From positions 1 through 51,066 of the forward strand of contig NZ_VKGK01000037.1 in assembly GCF_007197645.1 (NCBI RefSeq): a stretch of DNA of 51,066 bases. Reading direction: 5' to 3'. Positions 7,418 to 15,825 of the stretch are shown one piece after another (position 1 is the stretch's first letter; each line of letters begins with the position of its first letter). The notes beneath the pieces are model-generated. The model was given only the letters and a program-made list of their open reading frames with translations. It was not told where the DNA came from and did no database searches. Origin of the DNA: Shewanella hanedai. Its GTDB lineage: Bacteria > Pseudomonadota > Gammaproteobacteria > Enterobacterales > Shewanellaceae. The position numbers were made by a program, and so were the translations under genes.

Positions 7418-9289
7418 TTATTTCTGTCTTAGAACTGGGTACTTCATGTATTGATTGTCATAGTAAGGGCTACGTTCGTAAAACCAGCGTAATCTTGCTT
7501 TTGGATCGTCTGCGAATAACGGATCTTCAAGTGCCAAATCAAACTCGGTCTGTAGGGCTGGGTTGTCCTTAAGCATCTGCGCGGCCAAAGGTTCTACTGC
7601 ATAGTTTTCAATATACTCAGTTCGAGTAAAGATAGGATTAAACAAACCCCATTGAAACAGTGAATCAGCTGATTGCGGCTCCAGTAGCAAGATAGCCAGA
7701 TCCCCTAATGGCTGCTTAGTATCAAGTTTGACTGTACCCGTTGGTAGAGTGGTCTTTATTGATTGTTTAGTGACTTGTGCATCGACACGCTGACGGCCTT
7801 CATAATCTTTAGCGGCAAACTCTGCTTGAGTGAACTGGTATTGCTCCAAAGTGAGTGCAACAGGTTGTTCAACAAGGGTTAAGCGGATGCCATGTCGTTC
7901 GAGTCTGTCGATGACTTCAGTCCATTGTGAAGGAATATAATAGGCGCTGGGGCGCTTTACCCTAATATCCGCCACAGTATTGCCAATTAATGGCAGATCA
8001 TGGTACAGCTTAGGCTCACCAGTCCAGCGCACTATCTCATTGCCACTAATGTCGCTTTTTTCTAAGTTGTAACCGATCCCCTTGAAATCCCACCCTTTGG
8101 CTTGTTGATGCTCCTTCCAGCTTAAGGTAATCATCGGTGCGTAATTGAATTTATCTTTACGTATGGCCGATTTGAGTTTAGTGGCTTGCTGCCCGACAGT
8201 ATGAAGTGTCGATTCCAACATCACATAAGTGCCCAGTACTCTTTGTTTATAGGGTTTCAAACTGTGATTTTCGATAAGGATGGTGGGCAGGTGACGAGCA
8301 TCGCCATAGCCATTTGAGAAACGCGGACCGGCGTTCCACAATGACATGCCCTTAGTGATATCCGTGTTATCGATGGCAAATACCAAGGGGCCAGGGATAT
8401 GACCTTGAGCAGTCAGGTCGGCTTCTATGGCGGGGCGGTAAATGTTCTCAAGCCATGCGTAACTAGCTGGACTCAATCCCTGAGGTAAGTTATAGCCAAA
8501 GGTGACATCATATTGGTAATCAATACCATCGGTGACGTGCACATCGATATACAGGTCTGGTTGCCAGGTGTTGATGGCAGTCAACATGTGCTGCATCTCA
8601 ATGGTGTCAGCTTTAGCGTAATCTCGGTTTAGGTTGAGATTATTGGCCGTGGTGCGCCAGCCCATGTTCACAGGACCACGCTGATTAACACGATTATATT
8701 GTGTCGAACGCTCGTGACCATCGACACTGAAAATAGGCACAAATAACAGATTCGCCTTGTCGAGTAGCGCGCCTTTATCGCCGATAACAATATCGCGCAG
8801 CAGCATCATACCGGCGTCTTTACCATCAATTTCACCCGAGTGAATCCCAGCTTGAACGAGTACGCTGGGCTTATCATTTTCAGCGAGTGCTTGTGGTGTT
8901 TCAGCCCCTTCAGTTGAAGCGATGATCATCCAGATATCTCGCCCTTGAGGGCTTTTCCCTAAACTGACTTTTTTCAGCTTATCGCTTTGGGCGATGAGCT
9001 TATCGAGCCAGATAAAGGTTTCGTCATAACTGGGGCTCGTCTTAAGACCGTTCTTTTCAAATGGCGTAGCCCAAGGATTATCTGCACTGAGGAGCAGGGC
9101 TTCACTTTTACCATGCCACTCGATGGCTGGTGGCAATATGGCATCATTGATGTAAGTGCTAGCGATTTGAGGAGCGTTACTTTTTTTTGTGACAAGAGTC
9201 TCTATTGTCGCTGCATCATTGGCGTTAGCTAACGTGCTGGTGGCACTTATCGAAAGTAGGGTGATAACTGATAGGGGAGTTAAACGCAT
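7418..9289 (-). CDS. M14 family zinc carboxypeptidase, exported
   Basis: A 623-residue peptidase M14 family protein with an N-terminal signal peptide (cleavage near ANA, residues 21-23). The zinc ligands are visible as His150 and Glu153 in GIHSGEIDG and His251 in YIDVHVTDG. NLNLNRDYAKAD near 217-228 carries the substrate-binding Asn-Arg of the family, and ILIENHSLKP is in the region of the conserved C-terminal Glu. The protein is longer than classic carboxypeptidases, with about 230 residues after the catalytic domain. It probably trims peptides in the periplasm. A run of nine T on the plus strand at about 9180-9188 encodes two Lys codons and does not break the frame. Confidence 0.9.
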   Translation of the reverse strand: MRLTPLSVITLLSISATSTLANANDAATIETLVTKKSNAPQIASTYINDAILPPAIEWHGKSEALLLSADNPWATPFEKNGLKTSPSYDETFIWLDKLIAQSDKLKKVSLGKSPQGRDIWMIIASTEGAETPQALAENDKPSVLVQAGIHSGEIDGKDAGMMLLRDIVIGDKGALLDKANLLFVPIFSVDGHERSTQYNRVNQRGPVNMGWRTTANNLNLNRDYAKADTIEMQHMLTAINTWQPDLYIDVHVTDGIDYQYDVTFGYNLPQGLSPASYAWLENIYRPAIEADLTAQGHIPGPLVFAIDNTDITKGMSLWNAGPRFSNGYGDARHLPTILIENHSLKPYKQRVLGTYVMLESTLHTVGQQATKLKSAIRKDKFNYAPMITLSWKEHQQAKGWDFKGIGYNLEKSDISGNEIVRWTGEPKLYHDLPLIGNTVADIRVKRPSAYYIPSQWTEVIDRLERHGIRLTLVEQPVALTLEQYQFTQAEFAAKDYEGRQRVDAQVTKQSIKTTLPTGTVKLDTKQPLGDLAILLLEPQSADSLFQWGLFNPIFTRTEYIENYAVEPLAAQMLKDNPALQTEFDLALEDPLFADDPKARLRWFYERSPYYDNQYMKYPVLRQK

Positions 9290-9557
9290 TTTTATGGCCT
9301 TTAATTGGTCTTGTATTGTTTTAGTTATTGTTCTTATAAATTGTCATAGATGTTGTTAGTGATATTACTATGAAACTAGGCAGGTATATTTCATTAAAAT
9401 GGGCGTTAACACAAGGGAAGGGGTAAAGTCTGGCCACATATTTGAAGCGCCTTGGAATGAAGGCAGTATTTGCTTGTTTCAATTAGGGTCTAAGCAATCA
9501 AAAGAAAGACTCTGTAGTTAGAATTCATATCGGGTGACAGTGTTGTTTCAGACGTTA
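9290..9557. other. Intergenic region without recognised gene
   Basis: Between the M14 peptidase start and the terminator of the next minus-strand gene I see no convincing reading frame or RNA gene. The part next to 9290 must contain the peptidase promoter, but no strong -35/-10 pair stands out. Confidence 0.4.
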
Positions 9558-9587
9558 AAACGCCAGGCAATTATGTGACTGGCGTTT
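9558..9587 (-). terminator. Intrinsic terminator of the aminotransferase gene
   Basis: AAACGCCAG (9558-9566) pairs with CTGGCGTTT (9579-9587). On the minus strand the stem runs into a short T tract. It lies about 40 bases after the stop of the gene at 9627. Confidence 0.75.
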
Positions 9588-9626
9588 AGTGGATGCTTGC
9601 TTAATAAATCACTTTCTTAGCTGTGA

Positions 9627-10778
9627 TTAGACCCAGCCGAGCTGGCGAAATTTGGCCAATGTTTTGCAGAAATAGTGCATCTGCGCTGGGGTGCCGATGG
9701 ATAAACGGTTCCAACCTTCGCCGTGATTGAATGGGCGTCCTACTAAAATACCTGCTTGCTCCATACGTTCCATATATTGCTGGCTGTCTCCTTTCACGCT
9801 ATGGAAGATAAAGTTGGCTTCACTAGGGAGGTACTCTAGACCCAACTCATTTAGTTGCTGATAGACCAGCTCTTTAGCTTGATGATTGGACTCAAGACTA
9901 AACTTGAGCCAATCAGGGCTTGCTAGCGAGGCCGTGGCTGCGACACAGCCTAGTAAGTTGGCGCTATCGATGCTGGCCTGAGCTTGCATGGCTTTAATGA
10001 GAGTTGGATGTGCCACGCCATAACCCACACGTAAACCTGCTAGGGCATAGATTTTCGAGAAGGTACGACATACCACAATATTGGTTTGTCCTTGCTGCAC
10101 TCGCGCAGTGGCGGAGACAAATCCCGGCTGGGCGACATATTCGACATAAGCTTCATCAATAATAAAGCTCAATTGTGACGAGGCTTTATCTAACCATTGA
10201 TTCAAAGGACTTTGAGGTAGCAATATCCCCGTTGGGTTATTGGGATTGCACAGATACACAATCGATGGTCCCTTATGGGCCGCGACTTTCGCCTGCATCT
10301 TAGCGAGATCGGTTTGCCACTGGCCGTCGAGCTTAACTTTGACCACTGGGATACCGCGCGCCATGGCGTAGTCAATGATCACCCCGTAACTTGGATCTGG
10401 CATGACCAACTGACAGTTGGCCTGCGCTAATGCATCGAGTGCCATCTTCAATACTTCTGATGAGCCATTACCGTAAATAAGTTGCGATTCGTTTAAGGTT
10501 AACGACTGGCTTAACGCAGCCATCAAATCGCTACGGGCTTTATCAGGATAACGCCAAGCTTGAGGCAAGGCTTGAGTGATCGCCTGCTGAGCTTTCGGCG
10601 CCAAACCTAATGGGTTTTCATTGAAGTTAAGCGGAATAGACTGACCTTCGGCCATACCATTACTGCTGCTATCACTGGTAGAAAGTAGCTTCGTGGCGGT
10701 GTTTGAACTGCTACAACCAAGCGTTAACAGGCTAGCACTTAAGCTACCACATAGAAATTTACGACGATTCATTTGCAT
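9627..10778 (-). CDS. Tat-exported lipoprotein aminotransferase, HisC-like
   Basis: A 383-residue fold-type I PLP enzyme resembling histidinol-phosphate aminotransferase. It has YGNGSSEVL (cofactor phosphate region, 102-110), NPNNPTG (178-184), FIIDEAYVEY with Asp208, and the Schiff-base Lys242 in TFSKIYALAGLRVGY. Unlike cytoplasmic HisC it begins with a twin-arginine signal (NRRKFL) followed by a hydrophobic stretch and lipobox LTLGC (Cys22). It should therefore be exported folded with its cofactor and tethered to a membrane. No histidine biosynthesis gene is nearby, so a periplasmic transamination or a moonlighting role is likely. ATG at 10778 or 10772 could be the start. Confidence 0.88.
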   Translation of the reverse strand: MQMNRRKFLCGSLSASLLTLGCSSSNTATKLLSTSDSSSNGMAEGQSIPLNFNENPLGLAPKAQQAITQALPQAWRYPDKARSDLMAALSQSLTLNESQLIYGNGSSEVLKMALDALAQANCQLVMPDPSYGVIIDYAMARGIPVVKVKLDGQWQTDLAKMQAKVAAHKGPSIVYLCNPNNPTGILLPQSPLNQWLDKASSQLSFIIDEAYVEYVAQPGFVSATARVQQGQTNIVVCRTFSKIYALAGLRVGYGVAHPTLIKAMQAQASIDSANLLGCVAATASLASPDWLKFSLESNHQAKELVYQQLNELGLEYLPSEANFIFHSVKGDSQQYMERMEQAGILVGRPFNHGEGWNRLSIGTPAQMHYFCKTLAKFRQLGWV

Positions 10779-10916
10779 TTTTAGTTATTATTATTGAGTA
10801 TTAATTCAAGTATACTGGTGTGTATTATCCATTTGAGCCAGCCACAATTTGATTTTTTGAGTTGTCGATCACAAAAATCATCTCTTTCAATATGTTATTG
10901 ATACTTTTATCTTGGA

Positions 10917-11100
10917 AGAAGGGCGGGCTTTGCCCTGCTAGGATGCCCTGCTAGGACGGCACTACGTGCCTACGAGGTCGTTCGCAAGCTCACTGCTAGG
11001 GCGCTTCGCTGCGAGTGAAAAGAAAAAGATATTTTCACCACGGAGTGCATGGAGAAGAGCGGGAGGTTTTAGTTGGTTATCTGCATATTTGTTAACGTAC
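10917..11100. repeat. Cluster of short hairpin repeats
   Basis: This stretch holds several small inverted repeats (AGGGCGGGCTTTGCCCT, GGCACTACGTGCC), a tandem duplicate of GCCCTGCTAGGA (near 10932 and 10946), and TTTTCACCACGGAG (11033-11046). A related sequence occurs inverted near 38057-38075. It looks like intergenic mosaic repeat DNA rather than a gene. Nothing convincing lies in 10779-10916 apart from the promoter side of the aminotransferase gene. Confidence 0.5.
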
Positions 11101-11237
11101 CGTGTAATGAAGGTTTTGAATGTTCTCTACATACATAAGGTTTTCCCCAAATTCCTATGAGTCAGATACGTCAATATCGTGATTAGATGAATGTGTATGA
11201 GCGACGTATGTGCAGTTACTTCTGCGAAACGCAACAA

Positions 11238-11484
11238 GCACATCTGACCGCCAGGGATGGTGGAAATGCAGAAAAATGTCTGGAACATTTTCTGCTGTGT
11301 GGGCTCTACCAAAACCAATAACTTCCCTGTTAAGCGGCCAGTTCGATATCCCTATCTCTCGTTCGAAGAGTTGTACTACGTGCACCTCACCATGTTTTGG
11401 AAGCTCGCAGTAATATCTACACCTGCTGATTTACTAGAAGGTTACCTCTTCGATTTAAGCATTCGCTACGACCCCTTTGTTTCT
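11238..11484 (+). repeat. Dispersed mosaic repeat, hipA-side copy
   Basis: Roughly 245 bases that recur in opposite orientation at 13600-13845 and in part at 36289-36416. Shared landmarks in order are CATCTGACC, GGAAATGCAGAAAAA, TGTCTGGAACATTTTCTGC, CAGTTCGATATCCCTATCTC and CTACGACCCCTTTGT. Small frames inside it are not conserved between copies, so I do not call a gene. Confidence 0.75.
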
Positions 11485-11535
11485 TTGAATTGAACCTCTT
11501 ATAGGCTCTATGGCGTTCAGGCCAAGCTAAACCTG

Positions 11536-12819
11536 TTACTCTTTTACAATAGAATACGGATTTAAGAACTGTCGTTTCCAGAATAAATTGCGATCAACGT
11601 CACTTAATTTGGCTTCATCACAAACAGTGTTCCAATTTTGAGTTATCACCATTTGTTGATACTCAAAAATTTCAAGAGCATCATTTTTACTAAGTTGAAA
11701 TTTAGAAGCAGCAGCTAAGCATGTTTTTAATTGGCTGGTATTGTCTTCACCAATAATGCGCATAGCTTGCCCAGTAGAATTACCCGTTCTGCCCTGTGGA
11801 CAGATGTCATAGGCCGGAGTTAATCTCAAATCTTTACCGTCCCAAAAGGCAGCATGATTTCGGGCATGATCATCGTTATTACCTGAGAGAATATTGAACA
11901 CAAGCCTCGAGAACAGTTCTTTTAAGGTCTTTTTGGGATCAATAAAACGTTTGCGTATAATGTCAGCCAGATCCTCATAGCTCGCATAACGCGCCATCAT
12001 GTCATCAAGTTCAAACAGAGTTAGGGCTGATACCATAGATTTGCGAGTCCAGCCTGCATCGCCGTTGGTGAGAATGGAGTGCTCTCGATCAAAACGCTCA
12101 ATTAACACCACATCTTTATTAGCCGCTTTGACCAATTTAACTGTGGCGACATCAATTCCGGCTAATTTTGCAAGTCGCATGGCAATAAACTCCGCCTTGA
12201 CGACACTGTACAAGTCAGTGCTCGCTGAGAATTTTGCAATGTACTTAGTTCCATTCTCTTCAATCAAGGCCTTCGGCCGAGCTCCACCAATCGAGCTACC
12301 ATGGTAGAGAGCTTGATCTAGTTCAGGCGTAAGTGGCACACCGCTTTCGACACGCTCCGCTGAGTGTAATAGTTCTTCCATACTGACGTTTTTTGCAGTT
12401 CGAGGAACATATTCAGTTGCTGACGACTGAAAGTCGAGGGCTCCAATGCGATCAGAACCAGATTCTAATAAATAAGTGAGTTCGTCCAGTGCCGCAGTAT
12501 CAGTGTCAGCCCCTTTTAATCCTAGCTTCTTGTTAATGATCACGCGGCGACCCCATGCATCCGGTGCGCTGTCACGGATACACCCTGGGATACTTAATCC
12601 TGTAAAATTGGTGATCTGCCCAGATTTTAGTGGGAGCTCTGGTAAATAGATAGGTATTGATGAAGGGGTCGTCTTAATCCTATTTAAGTAAGATTTACCA
12701 TAGTTGAATATAAGTCCTTCACCATCTGCTTCAATCCTTCCTGCGACGACGGGTTTGTTTTCACCGGGCAACCAAATCCAGACATACCCTTCATTGTATT
12801 CAGTGTTAGAAGTCATCAT
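11536..12819 (-). CDS. hipA: HipA-family serine/threonine kinase toxin
   Basis: A 427-residue HipA-like kinase. E. coli HipA phosphorylates glutamyl-tRNA synthetase and induces persistence; whether this homologue has the same target is unknown. Visible elements are the N-terminal HipA domain, the glycine-rich GSSIGGARPK (174-183), the ATP-site Lys in KYIAKFS, the catalytic block SGNNDDHARNH (312-322) and the metal-binding Asp338 in LTPAYD. The start overlaps the end of the upstream HipB-like gene by 14 bases, so the two are translationally coupled in the usual antitoxin-first order. An ATG at 12819 or 12816 may be used. The pair is flanked by inverted copies of a dispersed repeat. Confidence 0.93.
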   Translation of the reverse strand: MMTSNTEYNEGYVWIWLPGENKPVVAGRIEADGEGLIFNYGKSYLNRIKTTPSSIPIYLPELPLKSGQITNFTGLSIPGCIRDSAPDAWGRRVIINKKLGLKGADTDTAALDELTYLLESGSDRIGALDFQSSATEYVPRTAKNVSMEELLHSAERVESGVPLTPELDQALYHGSSIGGARPKALIEENGTKYIAKFSASTDLYSVVKAEFIAMRLAKLAGIDVATVKLVKAANKDVVLIERFDREHSILTNGDAGWTRKSMVSALTLFELDDMMARYASYEDLADIIRKRFIDPKKTLKELFSRLVFNILSGNNDDHARNHAAFWDGKDLRLTPAYDICPQGRTGNSTGQAMRIIGEDNTSQLKTCLAAASKFQLSKNDALEIFEYQQMVITQNWNTVCDEAKLSDVDRNLFWKRQFLNPYSIVKE

Positions 12820-13150
12820 TAATTACCTTTGTCTTTTTTCTGACTTTTTGAGGAAGTAGAGTGAGCCTCTCTTCAGTTTGTCTGATGTTCTTTGCCATGG
12901 TAAATGAGGATTGCTCGGCGTTAAATAGATTTATACCTAGAATGGTTGCCACTTCAAATACGGCTCCAATTTCACACTTAAGATCGCCTTTTTCAATGCG
13001 CTGAAGCATGCTTCGGGAGATACATGATCGCTCAGCCACCTCCTGGGCTGTTAAATTACGCTCAATTCTTGCAACACGGATCAGTCGCGAAAGTAACGTA
13101 ACAGCTTCTTTAGTGTAACGAGAATGTGATCGGGTTACAGATTTAGGCAT
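12806..13150 (-). CDS. hipB: HipB-like XRE family antitoxin
   Basis: A 114-residue protein with a helix-turn-helix of the XRE/Cro type: LIRVARIERNLTAQEVAERS followed by CISRSMLQRIEKGDLKCEIG (about residues 22-60). It precedes and overlaps hipA, which is the arrangement of hipBA modules, where HipB binds HipA and represses the operon. The tail beyond residue 80 is basic and unlike the short E. coli HipB tail. Candidate operator repeats lie just upstream at 13162-13290. Confidence 0.9.
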   Translation of the reverse strand: MPKSVTRSHSRYTKEAVTLLSRLIRVARIERNLTAQEVAERSCISRSMLQRIEKGDLKCEIGAVFEVATILGINLFNAEQSSFTMAKNIRQTEERLTLLPQKVRKKTKVINDDF

Positions 13151-13161
13151 TTTAATCTCTC

Positions 13162-13290
13162 TATATGAATCAATAAGAGGGTTAACGGTTTATATATGAG
13201 TCATCATGTGTTTTTTTGATGCTCTAGTCAATTACTTTTCATGAGTTATATACAAATCCGTAAGATATTTACAGGTTCATACGTGAATCA
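13162..13290 (-). promoter_or_regulatory. Candidate hipBA operator repeats
   Basis: Three similar words stand upstream of hipB: TATATGAATCA (13162-13172), TATATGAGTCA (13193-13203) and TACGTGAATCA (13280-13290). Repeated half-sites in front of an autoregulated antitoxin gene are expected to be operator sites. They do not match the E. coli HipB operator, so this is inference. Confidence 0.35.
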
Positions 13291-13304
13291 TAGTGTTTTT
13301 AGAT

Positions 13305-13323
13305 TATGCCGCTTTCAGCGGCA
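13305..13323. other. Perfect hairpin
   Basis: ATGCCGCT and AGCGGCAT flank a 3-base loop, giving an 8-pair stem. No T tract follows. The rest of 13291-13599 shows no gene. Confidence 0.4.
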
Positions 13324-13599
13324 TATTGCATAAGCTGACCTAGGAGGTTTTTTTGAGGATTTCACATCGTAACAACGTTATTTCAGTGATTGTGTCGTTG
13401 TTATGTTTGGTGAATTTGTTGGAAGTCTTGTTTTCTTTGCTCGATACTGGGAGTGAATGAAGAGTCAATATGATTTCTGAATATGGTTTAGACGTGTATT
13501 TGGTATAAACTAGTCAGTAACTCTCCACGGACTCGTGCTTAAACCGATAAAAGTGACACACTTTCAATGCAAATGATCAGACTTTATTGTCTGCAACAC

Positions 13600-13845
13600 A
13601 AACAAAGGGGTCGTAACCCATTACCCAAAATCGAAGAGATAAACACTCGGGTGTAGATGCGGCAGTGACCTTCGACAGCAGGGCGAGGTTTCACAAGGTG
13701 GAACTCTTCGAGCGAGAGATAGGGATATCGAACTGGCTGTTTAACATGGAGGTTATTGGCTGTCGTAGAGGTTTATAGGGCAGAAAATGTTCCAGACATT
13801 TTTTCTGCATTTCCTCCATCCCTGGAGGTCAGATATACTTGCGCC
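13600..13845 (-). repeat. Dispersed mosaic repeat, higBA-side copy
   Basis: An inverted copy of the repeat at 11238-11484, better preserved in its middle. Read on the minus strand it runs from CTGACCTCCAGGGATGGAGG through the AAATGTCTGGAACATTTTCT palindrome to TACGACCCCTTTGTTTG. The segment GTGTTTATCTCTTCGATT is shared with the partial copy near 36.3 kb. Confidence 0.75.
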
Positions 13846-13894
13846 GTGTCACTGAAGTATCTGCACGTTAGGTCGTTCCTTGGCATCCTGCCTT

Positions 13895-13956
13895 CACGAT
13901 GTAGGTGCATCCATTCACGGTACCGACGCAGGCTATAGATAACAGTTAAGTTATGG
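13895..13956 (+). repeat. Possible third copy of a short dispersed repeat
   Basis: TATAGATAACAGTTAAGTTATG and the preceding sequence resemble the repeats at 16617-16692 and 36555-36628. The match is weaker than between those two. The remaining bases to 14166 contain small overlapping frames but no gene I can support. Confidence 0.4.
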
Positions 13957-14166
13957 TTGGCCGCAAACCAGCCAACTACCAAGCCAACCTAATGAACCCA
14001 ATCAAAGAGATAGTTGAAATAAATCAGGACACTCTTAATGGCGTGAAGGACGCTCGCCTAGTAAGATTTAGTTGTTCGTCTATGTCGGATTTCGATACTG
14101 CAGCCACGATTAGCTCAAATCATATCCCGCCTTGCCACTTATACGTTAATTGCGTACACTTAATTT

Positions 14167-14499
14167 ATGAAATGTATATTTGTCGAATCAACTATATTTG
14201 AAAAATACCGTGCTGATCACCTCAGCGATGAAGAGTTTAGACTTTTCCAAGCTGAGCTTATGTCAAATCCAAAGCAGGGTGATGTCATTCAAGGCACGGG
14301 TGGTTTACGAAAGGTTCGAGTTGCAAGTAAAGGTAAAGGAAAGCGTGGTGGTTCCCGAGTTATCTATTACTTCCTTGATGAAAAACGACGTTGCTATTTG
14401 CTCACCATTTACGGAAAGAGTGAAGTGTCAGATTTAACCGCAGATCAAAAGAAACAGTTAAAGGCTTTTATGGAGGTATGGCGTAATGAGCAATCGTGA
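14167..14499 (+). CDS. higB-2: HigB-2-like RelE-family mRNA interferase toxin
   Basis: A 110-residue RelE/ParE-superfamily toxin. Its sequence (FVESTIFEKYRADHLSDEEF, then GDVIQGTGGLRKVRVASKGK and RVIYYFLDEKRRCYLLTIYG) agrees almost throughout with Vibrio cholerae HigB-2 as I remember it. That protein cleaves mRNA on the ribosome. The gene order is toxin first with the antitoxin overlapping by 14 bases, as in higBA systems. The unusual closeness to a superintegron cassette gene suggests horizontal acquisition. No attC site is evident in the flanks. The start ATG 14167 has no strong ribosome binding site. Confidence 0.9.
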   Translation: MKCIFVESTIFEKYRADHLSDEEFRLFQAELMSNPKQGDVIQGTGGLRKVRVASKGKGKRGGSRVIYYFLDEKRRCYLLTIYGKSEVSDLTADQKKQLKAFMEVWRNEQS

Positions 14500-14800
14500 T
14501 TTATTTGTAGAATTAAGTTCAGCTCTTGTTGAAGCAAAAGAGCATTCAAAGGGTAAACTTACCCTTAAAACACATCATGTAAACGATGTTAGCGAACTTG
14601 ATATTTCACCCAAAGAAATATTAAATCTTCGTGAGAAATTTAATATGTCTCGTGGTGTGTTTGCTAGTTTGCTTCATACATCTCCTCGTACTTTAGAAAA
14701 TTGGGAGCAAGGGCGCAGCGCCCCAAATGGGCAAGCAATTACTCTTTTGAAGCTAGTGCAGCGTCACCCAGAAACTCTTACGCACATTGCTGAGCTATAA
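14486..14800 (+). CDS. higA-2: HigA-2-like antitoxin (XRE family)
   Basis: A 104-residue antitoxin. An N-terminal region (to about residue 45) should contain the toxin-wrapping segment. The C-terminal half is a helix-turn-helix, with EILNLREKFNMSRGVFASLL then TSPRTLENWEQGRSAPNGQA. It starts inside the toxin gene (14-base overlap), so the pair is co-translated, and the antitoxin is expected to bind the promoter and repress the operon. It closely matches my memory of V. cholerae HigA-2. Confidence 0.9.
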   Translation: MSNRDLFVELSSALVEAKEHSKGKLTLKTHHVNDVSELDISPKEILNLREKFNMSRGVFASLLHTSPRTLENWEQGRSAPNGQAITLLKLVQRHPETLTHIAEL

Positions 14801-14942
14801 CGAGTGCGCAGTCGCGTTCTTCCTTATGAATAGCATGATAAGGTTGAGCAAGCCCGAACTCGTTGTTGGTGACATCTTTAATCGTAAATATCAGACCAAT
14901 GAACCTACTCAAAGCTATCTCAAATAAAAATTAAGCCAAGGT

Positions 14943-15176
14943 TTACGAAACGAGAGATGAATTTGATGGCTCAACATCAACCCCAATTTCATCATCGAAA
15001 ATAGCTTCGATCGAAGCGCCAAAAAGCCTGGCTAACTTAAACGCCAGCGGTAAACTTGGGTCGTACTTGCCCTTCTCGATGGCGTTAACCGTCTGCCGGG
15101 AAACATCGAGTTTCTCGGCTAAATCAGCTTGGGTCCAATCTCGCTCTGCGCGGAGCACTTTTAAGCGATTTTTCAT
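14943..15176 (-). CDS. Small XRE/Cro-family transcriptional regulator
   Basis: A 77-residue protein that is almost entirely one helix-turn-helix domain: MKNRLKVLRAERDWTQADLA, then LDVSRQTVNAIEKGKYDPSL, followed by FKLARLFGASIEAIFDDE. This is the YozG/YgzD-like group of compact regulators, often encoded after a small membrane-protein gene. AAGGAT precedes the start. Just upstream on the same strand is a short frame that looks like the last segment of such a membrane protein. Confidence 0.87.
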   Translation of the reverse strand: MKNRLKVLRAERDWTQADLAEKLDVSRQTVNAIEKGKYDPSLPLAFKLARLFGASIEAIFDDEIGVDVEPSNSSLVS

Positions 15177-15196
15177 CTTTTTAAATCCTTAAGAGC

Positions 15197-15283
15197 TTAA
15201 CGGTATCTGAGTCTGCCACTGATGATGCCAACCATATAGGTGAGTGCCATGGGGGCGATGCATGGAAATATGTAAGGCGGAAT
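15197..15283 (-). pseudogene. Possible remnant of a membrane-protein gene
   Basis: Between two in-frame stops the minus strand reads PPYIFPCIAPMALTYMVGII followed by SGRLRYR. This looks like the final transmembrane segment and basic cytoplasmic tail of a membrane protein. It ends about 20 bases before the XRE regulator start. Genes for this regulator group are often preceded by a membrane-protein gene, so this may be what is left of one. It is too short to be certain. Confidence 0.3.
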
Positions 15284-15461
15284 TTAGCTCCGGAAAAATG
15301 CCATTTTTATCTAAGATTGAATAGCTTTACTTAATGACGTAATAGCTTAACTTCTGTTATGTCTCTATAGATAAAAAGAATAACTGGGGCTGTATTTGAT
15401 TTAGTGTTAGTTATATCTTGTGGATATTGGCTTTGTTAAGCACTTTAAGGAAAGTAGATAT

Positions 15462-15803
15462 ATGCAGCAGCAAGATCATGATGAGAACTTTAAGAAGCTG
15501 ACTCGTATCGCTAAGTTTCTGGTGCCTATATTTATTATTATGTTGATAAGTGTTTTAGCTTGGTTCGAGTTCAGCAATGAGATGCTTAACATTAACGTTG
15601 TAAATAAGAATGTTGAGTGGAGTGGGGGATGTTCTAAAGGGAATTGTTCTGGCAGCCCCATTTATTATGTCTCGACGGATGCGGAGACGTTCATCACGAC
15701 TCAAAACATCTATGACCGAATTGAAGTTGGTCAGAACTATGATGCTGAAACTGAAGGATTTACAGGGATAGCCGTTCACCGAAGAATTGATTATCTTTTT
15801 TAA
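15462..15803 (+). CDS. Small single-pass membrane protein of unknown function
   Basis: I do not recognise this 113-residue protein. A charged N-terminus (QQQDHDENFKKLTRIAK) is followed by one hydrophobic segment, FLVPIFIIMLISVLAWF (about residues 20-36). The remaining 75 residues have two close cysteines (GGCSKGNCSG) that could pair outside the cytoplasm. I chose ATG 15462 over the upstream GTG 15420 because AAGGAAAG lies seven to ten bases before it. It is followed after 22 bases by the DUF4937-like gene and may share its transcript. Confidence 0.6.
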   Translation: MQQQDHDENFKKLTRIAKFLVPIFIIMLISVLAWFEFSNEMLNINVVNKNVEWSGGCSKGNCSGSPIYYVSTDAETFITTQNIYDRIEVGQNYDAETEGFTGIAVHRRIDYLF

Positions 15804-15825
15804 AGCCTAACTCTGCGAGAAAGAG

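Noticed and set aside
9179..9190. Run of T within the M14 peptidase gene, possible frameshift.
   Set aside because: The frame continues through it and the signal peptide is upstream, so the gene is intact.
11127..11493. Several small overlapping frames on both strands.
   Set aside because: They lie within a dispersed repeat and are not conserved between its copies.
13953..14201. 82-codon plus-strand frame overlapping the higB-2 start.
   Set aside because: No recognisable family, no ribosome binding site, and it overlaps a confident toxin gene.
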